Assembly: GCA_009773805.1 (NCBI GenBank)
Contig: WTXA01000002.1
Coordinates: 682,001-746,000, forward strand
From: Fusobacteriota bacterium
GTDB taxonomy: Bacteria > Bacillota > TC1
DNA: 64,000 nt
Reading direction: 5' to 3'
Shown: positions 25,184 to 34,246 of the stretch, piece by piece
Layout: the number at the start of each line of letters is the position of its first letter
How positions within the stretch are numbered: position 1 is the first letter of the stretch
Notes under the pieces: model-generated
The model's database searches: none
Seen by the model: only the letters and a program-made list of their open reading frames with translations
What the model was told of the DNA's origin: nothing
Position numbers and translations under genes: made by a program

Positions 25184-26134
25184 GTGACACAATATATGTA
25201 TTACATCAATTATCAAGATTATGAGAAAGATTTATGCGACCTTGAAATGAGGGCGCTATTTAATAGACCCATAGAAACCAAGGCATTTTTCTCAAATCTA
25301 AGGATTGATGAATCTTTAAGTCCATATTTCAAAAGCAGGTTAGAAATACTGCATGAGGCAAATAATCTTGAGGATCTTATTCAAAAGATTAGTAAAAAGA
25401 ATTATCTGGTAGAAGGATTTAAAGTTAATTACCTGTCTATAATTAAACCTGATCCTATCAATAAGGATCGAAAAGCAATAACTAAAGCAATTGGTTACGC
25501 CTTCGAAGGGTTGCCTTCCTTTGATCATCCCGTTATTACATATGGGGTTACTCATAATGATAGTAAATGGTACTTTGGTATTCTTGTTTACAATACAATG
25601 CATTGGAAAAAACATAAATCAAAACCCAACAGTTATTCTAGTTCATTAAGTCTTAATACAGCAAAAGCAATTCTAAATGTTGCAAATAGAGGAGACACTT
25701 CCAAAAAAATAATTGACCCATGTTGTGGTGTAGGTACGGTTCTTTTAGAAGGTCATTTTTCTGGTTATGACATTACAGGTTGTGAGATTAATTACAAGGT
25801 TGCGATGAAAGCTCGTGATAACCTAAAACATTATGGCTATAAAGGACAAGTAATCCATAAAGATATAAAAGACTTGGATGAATATTATGATGCAGCAATT
25901 GTGGACTTACCTTATGGTAACTCTAGTGAATCGGATGAAATTGATATGATGGACATTATCCATCATGCAGCAAGGATTTCTAAACGCCAAGTATTGGTAT
26001 CTTCTATTGATTTAACAGAAAAAATTTCTGCAAAAGGATTAGTCATTGTTGATCGAGCAGTGGTTTATAAAAATAAAAGTAAAAGATTCATGAGATATAT
26101 TTGGGTCTGTGAGGGTAAGGAAGAAAACTATTAA
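25184..26134 (+). CDS. Trm11-like/UPF0020-type nucleic acid methyltransferase
   Basis: A 316-residue SAM methyltransferase. The C-terminal half carries the SAM motif IIDPCCGVGTVLLEG and the catalytic VDLPYGNSS, a (D/N)LPYG-type motif typical of N-methylating RNA/DNA enzymes related to Trm11/TrmG10. The N-terminal part (1-160) resembles a degenerate THUMP-like RNA-binding region. GTG 25184 follows AAGGAG at 7 bases. A tRNA guanosine N2-methyltransferase role is likely but unproven. Confidence 0.78.
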   Translation: MTQYMYYINYQDYEKDLCDLEMRALFNRPIETKAFFSNLRIDESLSPYFKSRLEILHEANNLEDLIQKISKKNYLVEGFKVNYLSIIKPDPINKDRKAITKAIGYAFEGLPSFDHPVITYGVTHNDSKWYFGILVYNTMHWKKHKSKPNSYSSSLSLNTAKAILNVANRGDTSKKIIDPCCGVGTVLLEGHFSGYDITGCEINYKVAMKARDNLKHYGYKGQVIHKDIKDLDEYYDAAIVDLPYGNSSESDEIDMMDIIHHAARISKRQVLVSSIDLTEKISAKGLVIVDRAVVYKNKSKRFMRYIWVCEGKEENY

Positions 26135-26232
26135 TTTTAAAAAAACGAAAGGCTAGGTATCGATTATAATGGTACGCACCGCAGCATCAAGAAATATAGT
26201 TCGAAGAAGAAGTAATATCAATAAAAAAATGA

Positions 26233-26268
26233 GCCGCTGAGTGCAATATGACGCTCGGTGGCTTTTTC
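26233..26268 (+). terminator. Terminator
   Basis: An 11-bp stem with G-U pairs (GCCGCTGAGTG / CGCTCGGTGGC) followed by TTTTT. Confidence 0.75.
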
Positions 26269-26381
26269 TCATAATAGATTAAAAGGTAATCGATACAAAT
26301 ACGTATAATTGTTCTTGAATTGTGGATGAGATATAATAGACGACATATAAAGAAACCATTAGTAGAAATGTCGCGGTATAT

Positions 26382-26435
26382 TTCTATTTCCCGAAAATGA
26401 AATAAAGTTGATTTTGGGAAATAGAATGTTATAAT
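26382..26435 (+). promoter_or_regulatory. Promoter and inverted-repeat operator of the DUF4143 ATPase
   Basis: TTCTATTTCCC (26382-26392) is exactly complementary to GGGAAATAGAA (26416-26426); with one extra C the arms extend to 17/16 bases. TTGATT (26408-26413) and TATAAT (26430-26435) with a 16-bp spacer overlap the right arm, so the gene is probably repressed by a protein bound here. Confidence 0.6.
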
Positions 26436-26454
26436 GAGTATGGAGGTGTTTTAA

Positions 26455-27645
26455 ATGAAGTTAATAGATAGAGAAAAGTATCTTAATAGGTTAATAAACT
26501 TAAAAGATACACCTGATATAAAAGTAATTACTGGTGTTAGACGCTCTGGAAAATCAAAATTAATGGAACAATACATTATGTGGCTTAAAGAAAATGGGTC
26601 AGAGCCTAATATTATCTCCATAGATCTTACGAGTTTGAAATTTGAAACACTTAAAGAATATCATGCATTAAATAATTATATTGAAGAAAAATATGATACA
26701 AAAAAAGACAACTATATATTTATAGATGAAGTTCAAATGTGTGAACAGTTTGAACTTGCTATAAACAGTCTGCATTCAACGGGAAATTATGATATTTATG
26801 TTTCAGGATCAAATGCATTCTTATTGAGTAGCGATTTAGCAACATTGTTTACAGGTCGTACTTATGAGATTGAGGTTTTTCCATTTTCTTTTTCTGAATA
26901 TTTGGAATATTACAAAATCTCAAATATTCAAATTGCATTTGATAGATATATGAAAGATGGTGGGATGGCAGGTTCGTATTTTTATAAAGAACAGGAAGAA
27001 CGATTTAAATACCTTGCTGATATATTCGATACATTAATTGTACGTGATATAAGACAAAAATACAAAATTAGAAATACTCTCCTCATGGATAAAATTTCTG
27101 AATTCATGATGGATAATATTTCTAATTTGACATCAACAAGAAAAATAGCAGAAACCTTGACGAAAAATTTAGATAAAATTAATCATAAAACGGTTGGTTC
27201 ATATCTTGATTATCTATGTAACGCTTTTGCTTTCTATAAGGTTAGAAGATATGACATACGTGGAAAAAAGTACTTAACGTCTAGTGAGAAGTACTACCTT
27301 AGCGATCATGCATTTAGATATGCAAAGTTGGGAACTAGGAATCTTGATTACGGAAGAGTTATCGAAAATATAGTTGCATTAGAATTAATGAGAAGAGGCT
27401 ATGAAATATATGTAGGAGTTCTATATAAAAAAGAAGTAGACTTCGTAGCAGCTAAGCAAAATGAAAAGATTTATATTCAGGTGGCTGATGATATTTCTAA
27501 TGATGAGACTTTTGCGAGAGAAGTAGATTCGTTATTAAAAATAAAAGATGCATATCCTAAAATTTTAATTGCAAGGACAAGACATGAACAATATCAGTTT
27601 GATGGAGTACAAGTGATTGATATAGCTGAATGGTTAAATAGTTAA
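26455..27645 (+). CDS. AAA ATPase with DUF4143 domain
   Basis: A 396-residue AAA_14/DUF4143 protein. Walker A is GVRRSGKS at 27-34, Walker B YIFIDEVQ near 92, the sensor VSGSNAFLLS near 124, and FPFSFSEYLEYY begins the linker. The DUF4143 part (about 200-390) ends in a nuclease-like ENIVALELMRRGYEIYVG and KEVDFVA motif similar to PD-(D/E)xK folds. Functions are mostly unknown; mobile or defence roles have been suggested. It has a strong RBS (GGAGGTG) and its own inverted-repeat promoter. Confidence 0.9.
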   Translation: MKLIDREKYLNRLINLKDTPDIKVITGVRRSGKSKLMEQYIMWLKENGSEPNIISIDLTSLKFETLKEYHALNNYIEEKYDTKKDNYIFIDEVQMCEQFELAINSLHSTGNYDIYVSGSNAFLLSSDLATLFTGRTYEIEVFPFSFSEYLEYYKISNIQIAFDRYMKDGGMAGSYFYKEQEERFKYLADIFDTLIVRDIRQKYKIRNTLLMDKISEFMMDNISNLTSTRKIAETLTKNLDKINHKTVGSYLDYLCNAFAFYKVRRYDIRGKKYLTSSEKYYLSDHAFRYAKLGTRNLDYGRVIENIVALELMRRGYEIYVGVLYKKEVDFVAAKQNEKIYIQVADDISNDETFAREVDSLLKIKDAYPKILIARTRHEQYQFDGVQVIDIAEWLNS

Positions 27646-27701
27646 TAAAAAGAGATTGAAAAAAATTGTTTCTATAAAATATAAATAGAGGAAAAAATAT
27701 T

Positions 27702-28928
27702 ATGAATGAAAAAATAGCCGTAATAGGCGGAGGACCAGCAGGAATAATAGCTGCAGGAACAATAGGCTCAAGAGGGAAAGACGTGACCCTTATAGAAAAG
27801 AATGAAAAACTAGGCAAAAAACTATTTATTACAGGAAAAGGAAGATGCAACATAACCAATGCAGCACCTATAGATGAACTATTCGACTATATTAATACAA
27901 ATAAGAACTTTCTATACAGTAGCCTATATACTTTTACTAATGATAATATAATTGAACTATTAGAGAACTTTGGACTTAAAACAAAAGTAGAAAGAGGCAA
28001 TAGAGTCTTTCCAGCAAGTGATAAGTCCAGTGATGTTATAAAGGCCTTAGAAAAGTTCCTTAAAAAGAACAATGTGCGAATAATGCTCAATTCAAAAGTT
28101 GATAGTATAGTCTATAGGAAAAAAAATAAGAGCTTTGTAATAACTATAGGGGAAAAGGATCATGAATTTGATAAAGTGGTAATAGCAACAGGTGGAGTTT
28201 CTTATCCTACTACTGGTTCTACAGGAGATGGATTTACATTTGCAAAAAGAATGGGACACAATATTATACCCCTGAAACCATCCTTAGTGCCTATAGAAAT
28301 TGATGCTGAGTGGATTAAAGATCTTCAAGGAGTTTCTTTGAAAAATGTTAACCTAAGTGCATACTCTGGGAAAAAATTGCTAAAAGAAGAGTTTGGAGAA
28401 ATGATCTTTACTCATCATGGAATTTCTGGACCAATTGTATTATCTATAAGTAACGGAATAAATAAATATATAAATAAAGACTTAAGGATGGAGATAGACT
28501 TTAAACCTGCTTTAAGTATAGAGAAATTGAACAATAGGTTATTGCGAGATTTTGAACAATATTCTAATAAACAACTTAAAAATGCATTAAATGATTTATT
28601 ACCACAAAAATTAATACCTTGGGTAATTAAACTATCCCATACTGATCCAGAAAAAACCGTTAACCAAATAACCAAAGAAGAAAGAATGAACTTGATAAAT
28701 ATAATTAAAGGATTTCCACTTAAATTTAAGAAATTTAGGCCTATAGAAGAGGCAATTGTAACATCTGGAGGAGTTTCTACAAAAGAGATTAACCCCTCAA
28801 CTATGGAATCAAAACTAGTGCCAAACCTATATTTTGTTGGTGAGGTAATAGATGTGGATGCTCTTACTGGAGGCTACAATTTACAAATCGCCTATTCTAC
28901 AGGATATTTGGCTGGTATTAGTATTTAA
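27702..28928 (+). CDS. HI0933-family FAD/NAD(P)-binding flavoprotein
   Basis: A 408-residue flavoprotein of the HI0933/YhiN family (aminoacetone oxidase-like). Features are the N-terminal GGGPAGIIAAGT dinucleotide-binding loop, KLFITGKGRCNITN, a central ATGGVSYPTTGSTGDG motif and the C-terminal EVIDVDALTGGYNLQIAYSTG, split here, all diagnostic of the family. Its natural substrate is not settled. It is followed by an rsmH paralogue 29 bases away. Confidence 0.9.
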   Translation: MNEKIAVIGGGPAGIIAAGTIGSRGKDVTLIEKNEKLGKKLFITGKGRCNITNAAPIDELFDYINTNKNFLYSSLYTFTNDNIIELLENFGLKTKVERGNRVFPASDKSSDVIKALEKFLKKNNVRIMLNSKVDSIVYRKKNKSFVITIGEKDHEFDKVVIATGGVSYPTTGSTGDGFTFAKRMGHNIIPLKPSLVPIEIDAEWIKDLQGVSLKNVNLSAYSGKKLLKEEFGEMIFTHHGISGPIVLSISNGINKYINKDLRMEIDFKPALSIEKLNNRLLRDFEQYSNKQLKNALNDLLPQKLIPWVIKLSHTDPEKTVNQITKEERMNLINIIKGFPLKFKKFRPIEEAIVTSGGVSTKEINPSTMESKLVPNLYFVGEVIDVDALTGGYNLQIAYSTGYLAGISI

Positions 28929-28957
28929 TTTAAAAATAATATTAAGGATATAATAAT

Positions 28958-29998
28958 ATGGAAGAAAAACATCAAAGAAGAAAAAGATATAACGGAACAC
29001 ATCCAAAATCTTTTAATGAGAAATACAAGGAACTACAACCAGAAAAATATTCTGAAACAGTTGCTAGGGTTATTCAAAAAGGTGGTACACCTGCAGGGAT
29101 GCATCGCTCTATTTGTGTTGATGAGATATTAGAATTTCTTAAAATCACACCTGGTCAGATAGGACTAGATGCAACCTTAGGGTATGGTGGACATACTTTA
29201 GAGTTGTTAAAACGTCTTGATTCTAAAGGGCACCTCTATTCATTAGATGTGGACCCTATTGAATTACCTATAACGAAGGAAAGACTTCTGAATATGGGAT
29301 ATGGTCCGGAAATTTTATCAATTAGGCAGATGAATTTCTCTGATATCAATATTATCAGAGAAGAAACAGGACCACTAAATTTTGTTCTGGCAGATCTTGG
29401 TGTTTCTTCTATGCAAATTGATAACCCTGATAGGGGCTTCTCTTTTAAGAACGAAGGACCACTTGATTTGAGACTAGATCCCCAAAAAGGAATTTCTGCT
29501 GCAGAGCGTTTGAAAGATATGAGTCAGGAAGAGTTGGAAGGTATGTTTATAGAAAACTCAGATGAACCTCATGCTGAGGTTATAGCTCATGCAATTTTTG
29601 AAAAAACTAGTCAAGGAATGGATATTTCAACCACAACCTTACTAAAAGAGATTATAGCTGATGCCTTAGATTTCCTACCAGAAAAAACTAGGAAAGAAGA
29701 AATTAAAAAATCTTGTCAGCGCTGCTTCCAGGCCTTGAGAATTGATGTTAATAGTGAGTTTGATGTTTTATATGAATTTTTGGAGAAACTTCCTGATGTT
29801 CTTGCACCAGGTGGGCGTGTAGCTATTTTATCTTTCCATTCAGGTGAGGATAGACTGGTTAAAAAATCGTTTAAGCATTTCTTCCGTGAAGGTATCTATA
29901 GTGAAGTTGCTGCTAGTCCTATCAGACCATCAGCTGAGGAGTGTAATACTAATAGCAGGGCTCGTTCTGCAAAATTAAGGTGGGCAATAAAGGCATAG
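28958..29998 (+). CDS. rsmH: 16S rRNA m4C1402 methyltransferase RsmH, stand-alone paralogue
   Basis: A 346-residue RsmH (MraW) family protein. HRSICVDEILEFL starts the conserved domain, SAM motif DATLGYGGHT is near residue 70, then LADLGVSSMQIDNPDRGFSF, split as the family signature, and RCFQALRIDVNSE and AILSFHSGEDRLVKKSFK. It has an N-terminal extension of about 45 residues with basic repeats not found in the dcw-cluster enzyme. Here it lies outside a cell-division cluster, next to a flavoprotein and an FGE-like gene, so it is probably a second copy. Confidence 0.9.
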   Translation: MEEKHQRRKRYNGTHPKSFNEKYKELQPEKYSETVARVIQKGGTPAGMHRSICVDEILEFLKITPGQIGLDATLGYGGHTLELLKRLDSKGHLYSLDVDPIELPITKERLLNMGYGPEILSIRQMNFSDINIIREETGPLNFVLADLGVSSMQIDNPDRGFSFKNEGPLDLRLDPQKGISAAERLKDMSQEELEGMFIENSDEPHAEVIAHAIFEKTSQGMDISTTTLLKEIIADALDFLPEKTRKEEIKKSCQRCFQALRIDVNSEFDVLYEFLEKLPDVLAPGGRVAILSFHSGEDRLVKKSFKHFFREGIYSEVAASPIRPSAEECNTNSRARSAKLRWAIKA

Positions 29999-30011
29999 GG
30001 GAGGACACTAA

Positions 30012-30764
30012 GTGATAAATAATACTATAAGAGATTATTTGAACAATTTGATGATCCCTATTTCAGGTGGTGTTGAATATATAAGGGACTATAAAGATGA
30101 TAAAAAGTGGATTAGTACAAATTCTAAAATGAGTGTACCAGGACAAAAAGGCAATTTAACAGAAACAGTAAAAGAAATTATGGTAAAACCTTTTCTTATT
30201 GCAAAATATCCAGTTACAAAAAAATTGTATGAAGTTGTTCTCGATAAGGAATCAGTTGAATTTGAGACAAAGTCTATACCAATTGTGAATGTGTCCTGGT
30301 TTGATGCTATTTCATTCTGCAATATACTTTCTAAGCAAAGTGGTTTAAATGAATGTTATACTTTTGGACTAAATGGTGATAGTGATGTGATTTGCAATTG
30401 GGAGGTAGATGGCTATAGACTACCAACAGATTCAGAGTGGCAGTATGCATGCAAAGCAGAATCTACTGGATATAGATATGGAGAAATTGAGAATATTGCA
30501 TGGTATAGTGGAAATTCCGAAGGTGAAATTCATGAGGTAGGTGAAAAAGATCCGAATAAGTGGGGGTTGTACGATATGCTCGGAAACACATGGGAATGGT
30601 GTTGGGACTTATATGATGAAAAGTCCTATGGTCCTTATCGTATCTTTCGAGGAGGCAGTTGGGCCGAACAAGCAAGAGGATGTGGTGCTACTTGTCGTCG
30701 TCGTGGACATCCCTCATTTGGTATTGATGATCTTGGATTTCGCTTAGCTAAATCTATGAAATAG
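30012..30764 (+). CDS. SUMF1/formylglycine-generating enzyme family protein
   Basis: A 250-residue FGE-sulfatase (SUMF1) domain protein. IAKYPVTKKLYEVV, VNVSWFDAISFCN, YRLPTDSEWQYAC, NTWEWCWDLYDE and FRGGSWAEQARGC with RRRGHPSFGIDDLGFRLA are the family's sequential motifs. Such domains either generate formylglycine in sulfatases or have other hydroxylase/binding roles. GTG 30012 has GGGGAGG upstream and follows rsmH closely. No sulfatase gene is in the window. Confidence 0.88.
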   Translation: MINNTIRDYLNNLMIPISGGVEYIRDYKDDKKWISTNSKMSVPGQKGNLTETVKEIMVKPFLIAKYPVTKKLYEVVLDKESVEFETKSIPIVNVSWFDAISFCNILSKQSGLNECYTFGLNGDSDVICNWEVDGYRLPTDSEWQYACKAESTGYRYGEIENIAWYSGNSEGEIHEVGEKDPNKWGLYDMLGNTWEWCWDLYDEKSYGPYRIFRGGSWAEQARGCGATCRRRGHPSFGIDDLGFRLAKSMK

Positions 30765-30878
30765 ATAAATAATTTAATTATTTTGACATATTAATTACTA
30801 TGTTTCTTTAGAATAAAATATGTTAACATAACAATAATAGGATATTTAATTTATATATAATATGGATGGAGGATTTTC

Positions 30879-31304
30879 ATGGAAATTCAAGAAATTAAAG
30901 AACACTGGTCAAAAACCTATAGTGCAGAAGGGAAACCAGACTGGTCCCATATATTCCCCTTCTATAGTGAAAATATTGTCTTTCATGATTCAATCCAAAA
31001 AATAGAAGGCAAAGTCAAATTTATAGAGATGTGTAATCGTCTATCTAAACGCTGCAAGAGTTTAAATATGGATATCTACCATATTGTGAAGACAGACAAT
31101 GTAATAATGATGGATTGGAAAATGACCATGGCCTTTAGATTTTTCCCTTCAAGTCCAATATATGGTGCCAGTAGACTAACATTTGATAATGATGGCTTAA
31201 TAAGTGAACAAAGAGATTACTACGATCTTTGGGGCGACATTTATGATGGTATTCCAATTTATAGAAGATTTTACAGATGGTTTATGAGAGTTTTTTTTGG
31301 ATAG
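30879..31304 (+). CDS. NTF2-like/SnoaL domain protein
   Basis: A 141-residue NTF2-fold protein with EIKEHWSKTYSAEGKPDW, PFYSENIVFHD and RLTFDNDGLISEQRDYYDLW segments. It begins an operon with an SDR gene (9 bases later) and a desaturase-like flavoprotein. NTF2-like proteins often act as small isomerases or hydrolases on polyketide, steroid or terpenoid substrates, which fits those neighbours, but the substrate is unknown. RBS TGGAGG precedes ATG 30879. Confidence 0.78.
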   Translation: MEIQEIKEHWSKTYSAEGKPDWSHIFPFYSENIVFHDSIQKIEGKVKFIEMCNRLSKRCKSLNMDIYHIVKTDNVIMMDWKMTMAFRFFPSSPIYGASRLTFDNDGLISEQRDYYDLWGDIYDGIPIYRRFYRWFMRVFFG

Positions 31305-31313
31305 GAGATATAA

Positions 31314-32246
31314 ATGAAGTTTGAATTACCAGAACAACTAATATTTATGAAAAACGATAAAGCAATTCAAAAACATAGTAATGAACCTATGACTGGAAAA
31401 CTATGTGTAATCTCTGGGGCAACATCTGGCGTTGGTTATGAAGCTGTAAAAAGCTTAGCCGCCGGTGGTGCTAATATTGTCATGGTTGTTAGAAATGAAA
31501 ACAAAGCCAAAGTTATCAAAAAAGAGATTGAAGCACGATATTCAGTAGTCGTCGCTTATTTTATTGCTGATTTTTCAGATTTAAAACAAGTAGAAAAAGC
31601 AGCTATGGATATTTTAGACAAGTACCCAAGAATCGATATCTTAATTAACAGTGCAGGAATCCACTCAACAAAAAGAAAGCTAAATAAGGATGGACTTGAA
31701 ATGGTTTTTTGCGTTAATCACTTAGCACCATTTCTATTGACAAAGTTATTAATGAATAGAATGATAGAATCTTCACCCTCAAGAATTATTCAAGTTAATT
31801 CAGAGGGACATCGGTTTAATGGACTGAAGGTTGATGATATAAATTGGAAGAAGCGTTTTTACACCGGCTTAAGAAGTTATGGTGCTTCAAAGACAGCACA
31901 ATTACTAACGGTATGGGAATTAGCTAAAGAGCTAGAAGGTACAGGTGTAACTATAAATGCAATGCATCCAGGTGCTGTAAAAACAAATATAGGTAATGAT
32001 AACGGCATACTATATCGTTGGTTTTTACATAATGTTACCTGGCATTTCTTAAAAGATTCAAAAATAGCTGGTGATGCTTTATACTATTTAGCTTCAGCAA
32101 GTGAATTAAGTAATGTAAGTGGAGAATTTTTTAATTTGACAACTTTAGAAAAACCAGCTGACCATGCCTTGAATCAAGAAAATCAGAAAAAAATCTGGAG
32201 TCTTAGCATAAAGATGACAGGTTTAGAAAAAAAGGATGATGAATAA
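31314..32246 (+). CDS. SDR family oxidoreductase (retinol dehydrogenase-like)
   Basis: A 310-residue extended SDR with SGATSGVGYEA cofactor motif near residue 34, LINSAGIHST, and catalytic S-Y-x3-K in SYGASKTAQ. The NHLAPFLLTKLL and NAMHPGAVKT segments place it near retinol/light-dependent protochlorophyllide reductase-like SDRs, which oxidise bulky hydrophobic alcohols. Its downstream partner, a desaturase-like flavoprotein, starts immediately after its stop. Confidence 0.85.
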   Translation: MKFELPEQLIFMKNDKAIQKHSNEPMTGKLCVISGATSGVGYEAVKSLAAGGANIVMVVRNENKAKVIKKEIEARYSVVVAYFIADFSDLKQVEKAAMDILDKYPRIDILINSAGIHSTKRKLNKDGLEMVFCVNHLAPFLLTKLLMNRMIESSPSRIIQVNSEGHRFNGLKVDDINWKKRFYTGLRSYGASKTAQLLTVWELAKELEGTGVTINAMHPGAVKTNIGNDNGILYRWFLHNVTWHFLKDSKIAGDALYYLASASELSNVSGEFFNLTTLEKPADHALNQENQKKIWSLSIKMTGLEKKDDE

Positions 32247-33845
32247 ATGAGATACGATGCAATAATTGTTGGTGGTGGCATCGCTGGCTTGACTAGTGCC
32301 GCATTTCTTTCTAAGAATGGATATAGGATTTTACTTTGTGAAAAAGAAGACCATGTAGGTGGGTTAGTAAGTTCATTTAATTATGATGGCTTTTTATTTG
32401 ACGCTGGTGTTAGAGGGATTGTTGATTCTGGAATTGTTAAACCGATGCTAAAACAGCTTGATATTGATCTTGAATTTGTTAAAAGCGTAGTAACTATTGG
32501 AATAGAAAAAGAATTTATAAAAGTTGATACAATTGATAGTTTAAAAGATTATCGCCAGATGCTTGTAAATCTATATCCGGAAAATGAAGCTGACATTGAT
32601 GTAATACTTGATGAAATAAGAAAAGTCATGGATTATATGGACATTCTATATGGAATAGAGAATCCTTTATTTAAGGATTTGAAGAAAGATAGAGAATATC
32701 TTTTTAAAACCTTAATTCCTTGGTTATTTAAATTTTTGTCAAAATCAGGAAAAATCAAAAATTTCAAAGCACCAGTTTATGAGTATCTAAGTAAGTTAAC
32801 GGATAATCAGTCTTTGATTGATATCATTAGTCAGCATTTCTTTCAAGAGACACCTGCTTCCTTTGCTCTAAGCTATTTTAGTCTTTATTTGGATTATGAA
32901 TATCCAATTAAAGGAACTTATGATTTAGTGGTTAAGATGAAAGAATTTATCATTAAAGCTGGCGGGACAATAAAAACAGGAGTTGTAATTAGTAAGATTG
33001 ACTATTCCAATAAATCAATCTTTGATCAAAACAATCAGCAGTACGAATATAATCAATTAGTTTGGGCAGCTGATCATAATCAGTTGTACAAGGCAATTGA
33101 TATGGAAACAATTAAGGATGTTAAAGTTAAGAAGGAAATTGAGGAACAAAAAAATCTACTTGAAGGAAAACGAGGGGGAGATTCTATTTACTCCCTATTC
33201 TTGGCTGTTGATTTAGATAAGGAATATTTCAGAAATAAATCTAGTGGGCATATGTTCTATACCCCAAATAAAATTGGACAGTCAAAAGTTTTCGATAAGC
33301 TAAATATGGTAAGTAAGTCATCTGATAAAGAGGAAATTCTAGAATGGATGAATGATTATCTCGATTATACTACTTATGAAATAGCAATTCCTGCACTTAG
33401 AAATGAAGAACTTGCTCCACTTGGAAAAACCGGGTTGGTTGTGAGTGTTTTGATGGATTATGAATTTATTAGTAATATTAAAGCTTTAGGTTTTTATAAG
33501 GAGTTTAAGAAGTTTTGTGAAGAGAAGATGGTTGCTGTTTTAGATAATAGTATTTATGGGGATTTAGGTAGTAATTTAATTCATCGTTTTAGTTCTTCAC
33601 CTCTTACTATTGAAAGATTAAGTGGTAATCATGAGGGTGGTATCACTGGCTGGGCTTTTACTAATGATGCTATTCCGGCTATATCAAAGATGACTGCAGT
33701 AGCTAACACCTATTACACTCCTATACCTGATATACTACAAGCTGGGCAGTGGACTTTTAGTCCTTCTGGTTTACCTATTAGTATCTTAACGGGTAAGATT
33801 GCTGCTGATAAGGCGGGTAAGAATATTAGAAAAGGTCAGAAATAG
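32247..33845 (+). CDS. Phytoene desaturase/retinol saturase-like flavoprotein
   Basis: A 532-residue flavin amine oxidase-type enzyme. The FAD motif GGGIAGLTSAAFLSKNG begins at residue 9, followed by GGLVSSFNYDGFLFDAGV, and the C-terminus has the CrtI-like FSPSGLPISILTGKIAAD segment. It resembles carotene isomerases and retinol saturases. The upstream NTF2-like and SDR genes suggest a pathway on an isoprenoid or other lipid. The 3' third uses mainly T- and G-ending codons. Confidence 0.85.
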   Translation: MRYDAIIVGGGIAGLTSAAFLSKNGYRILLCEKEDHVGGLVSSFNYDGFLFDAGVRGIVDSGIVKPMLKQLDIDLEFVKSVVTIGIEKEFIKVDTIDSLKDYRQMLVNLYPENEADIDVILDEIRKVMDYMDILYGIENPLFKDLKKDREYLFKTLIPWLFKFLSKSGKIKNFKAPVYEYLSKLTDNQSLIDIISQHFFQETPASFALSYFSLYLDYEYPIKGTYDLVVKMKEFIIKAGGTIKTGVVISKIDYSNKSIFDQNNQQYEYNQLVWAADHNQLYKAIDMETIKDVKVKKEIEEQKNLLEGKRGGDSIYSLFLAVDLDKEYFRNKSSGHMFYTPNKIGQSKVFDKLNMVSKSSDKEEILEWMNDYLDYTTYEIAIPALRNEELAPLGKTGLVVSVLMDYEFISNIKALGFYKEFKKFCEEKMVAVLDNSIYGDLGSNLIHRFSSSPLTIERLSGNHEGGITGWAFTNDAIPAISKMTAVANTYYTPIPDILQAGQWTFSPSGLPISILTGKIAADKAGKNIRKGQK

Positions 33846-33849
33846 TATT

Positions 33850-34002
33850 ATGCAACAAAGTATAGAAAAATATGAACAGATTTTAGAGGATAAAAGAATA
33901 GATGAAGCGATAGCACAAGCTAAAGCTGAATATAATAATGGGGCGAAGTTATTAGATGCAAAAGAGGTGCTTTCTTCTTTAAGGAGAAAGCATTTTAAGT
34001 AA
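33850..34002 (+). CDS. Small antitoxin-like protein
   Basis: A 50-residue reading frame beginning MQQSIEKYEQILEDKRIDEA and ending LLDAKEVLSSLRRKHFK, whose tail resembles the toxin-binding end of RelB/Phd-type antitoxins. ATG 33850 lies 4 bases after the flavoprotein stop and has only a weak ribosome binding site. No toxin gene follows, so this may be an orphan antitoxin or remnant. Confidence 0.5.
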   Translation: MQQSIEKYEQILEDKRIDEAIAQAKAEYNNGAKLLDAKEVLSSLRRKHFK

Positions 34003-34023
34003 AGCAATGGTAAGGAGTAAAAA

Positions 34024-34218
34024 ATGGAATACAAGGATTTTCTAAATAAATTATCAGGTCCAGCAAGAAATGCACTAGAAGATGAGGGGATTGATAGTTT
34101 TGAAGAATTGGCAACACTCAGCAAGAAAGAACTACTAGCAAAACATGGAATAGGCAGGGCTACATTACCGTTAGTTAATGAATGTTTGAATAAAAAGGGA
34201 TTGAAATTAAGAGACTAG
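34024..34218 (+). CDS. Small helix-hairpin-helix (RpoA C-terminal-like) protein
   Basis: A 64-residue protein with the LSGPARNALEDEGIDSFEEL and KHGIGRATLPLVNECL segments of the helix-hairpin-helix domain found in the RNA polymerase alpha subunit C-terminus, so it may bind DNA or RNA polymerase partners. ATG 34024 has TAAGGAG upstream. The proton ATPase gene starts 28 bases later. Confidence 0.75.
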   Translation: MEYKDFLNKLSGPARNALEDEGIDSFEELATLSKKELLAKHGIGRATLPLVNECLNKKGLKLRD

Positions 34219-34246
34219 TTAGGGTTAATAAAGGAGGCTTGAAAAT

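Larger units (their letters stand above)
26135..26454. other. 320-base intergenic region with terminator and promoter
   Basis: It contains a 23-codon basic ORF (26169-26240) that runs into a terminator stem and is not called, then the terminator at 26233-26268, and near the end a promoter with a long inverted repeat. No other gene is visible. Confidence 0.6.

Noticed and set aside
26169-26240. A 23-codon basic ORF
   Set aside because: It has no good ribosome binding site, no known motif and runs into a terminator stem.
30771-30787. AT-only palindrome AAATAATTTAATTATTT as a terminator
   Set aside because: It has no G-C pairs and would not form a stable hairpin.
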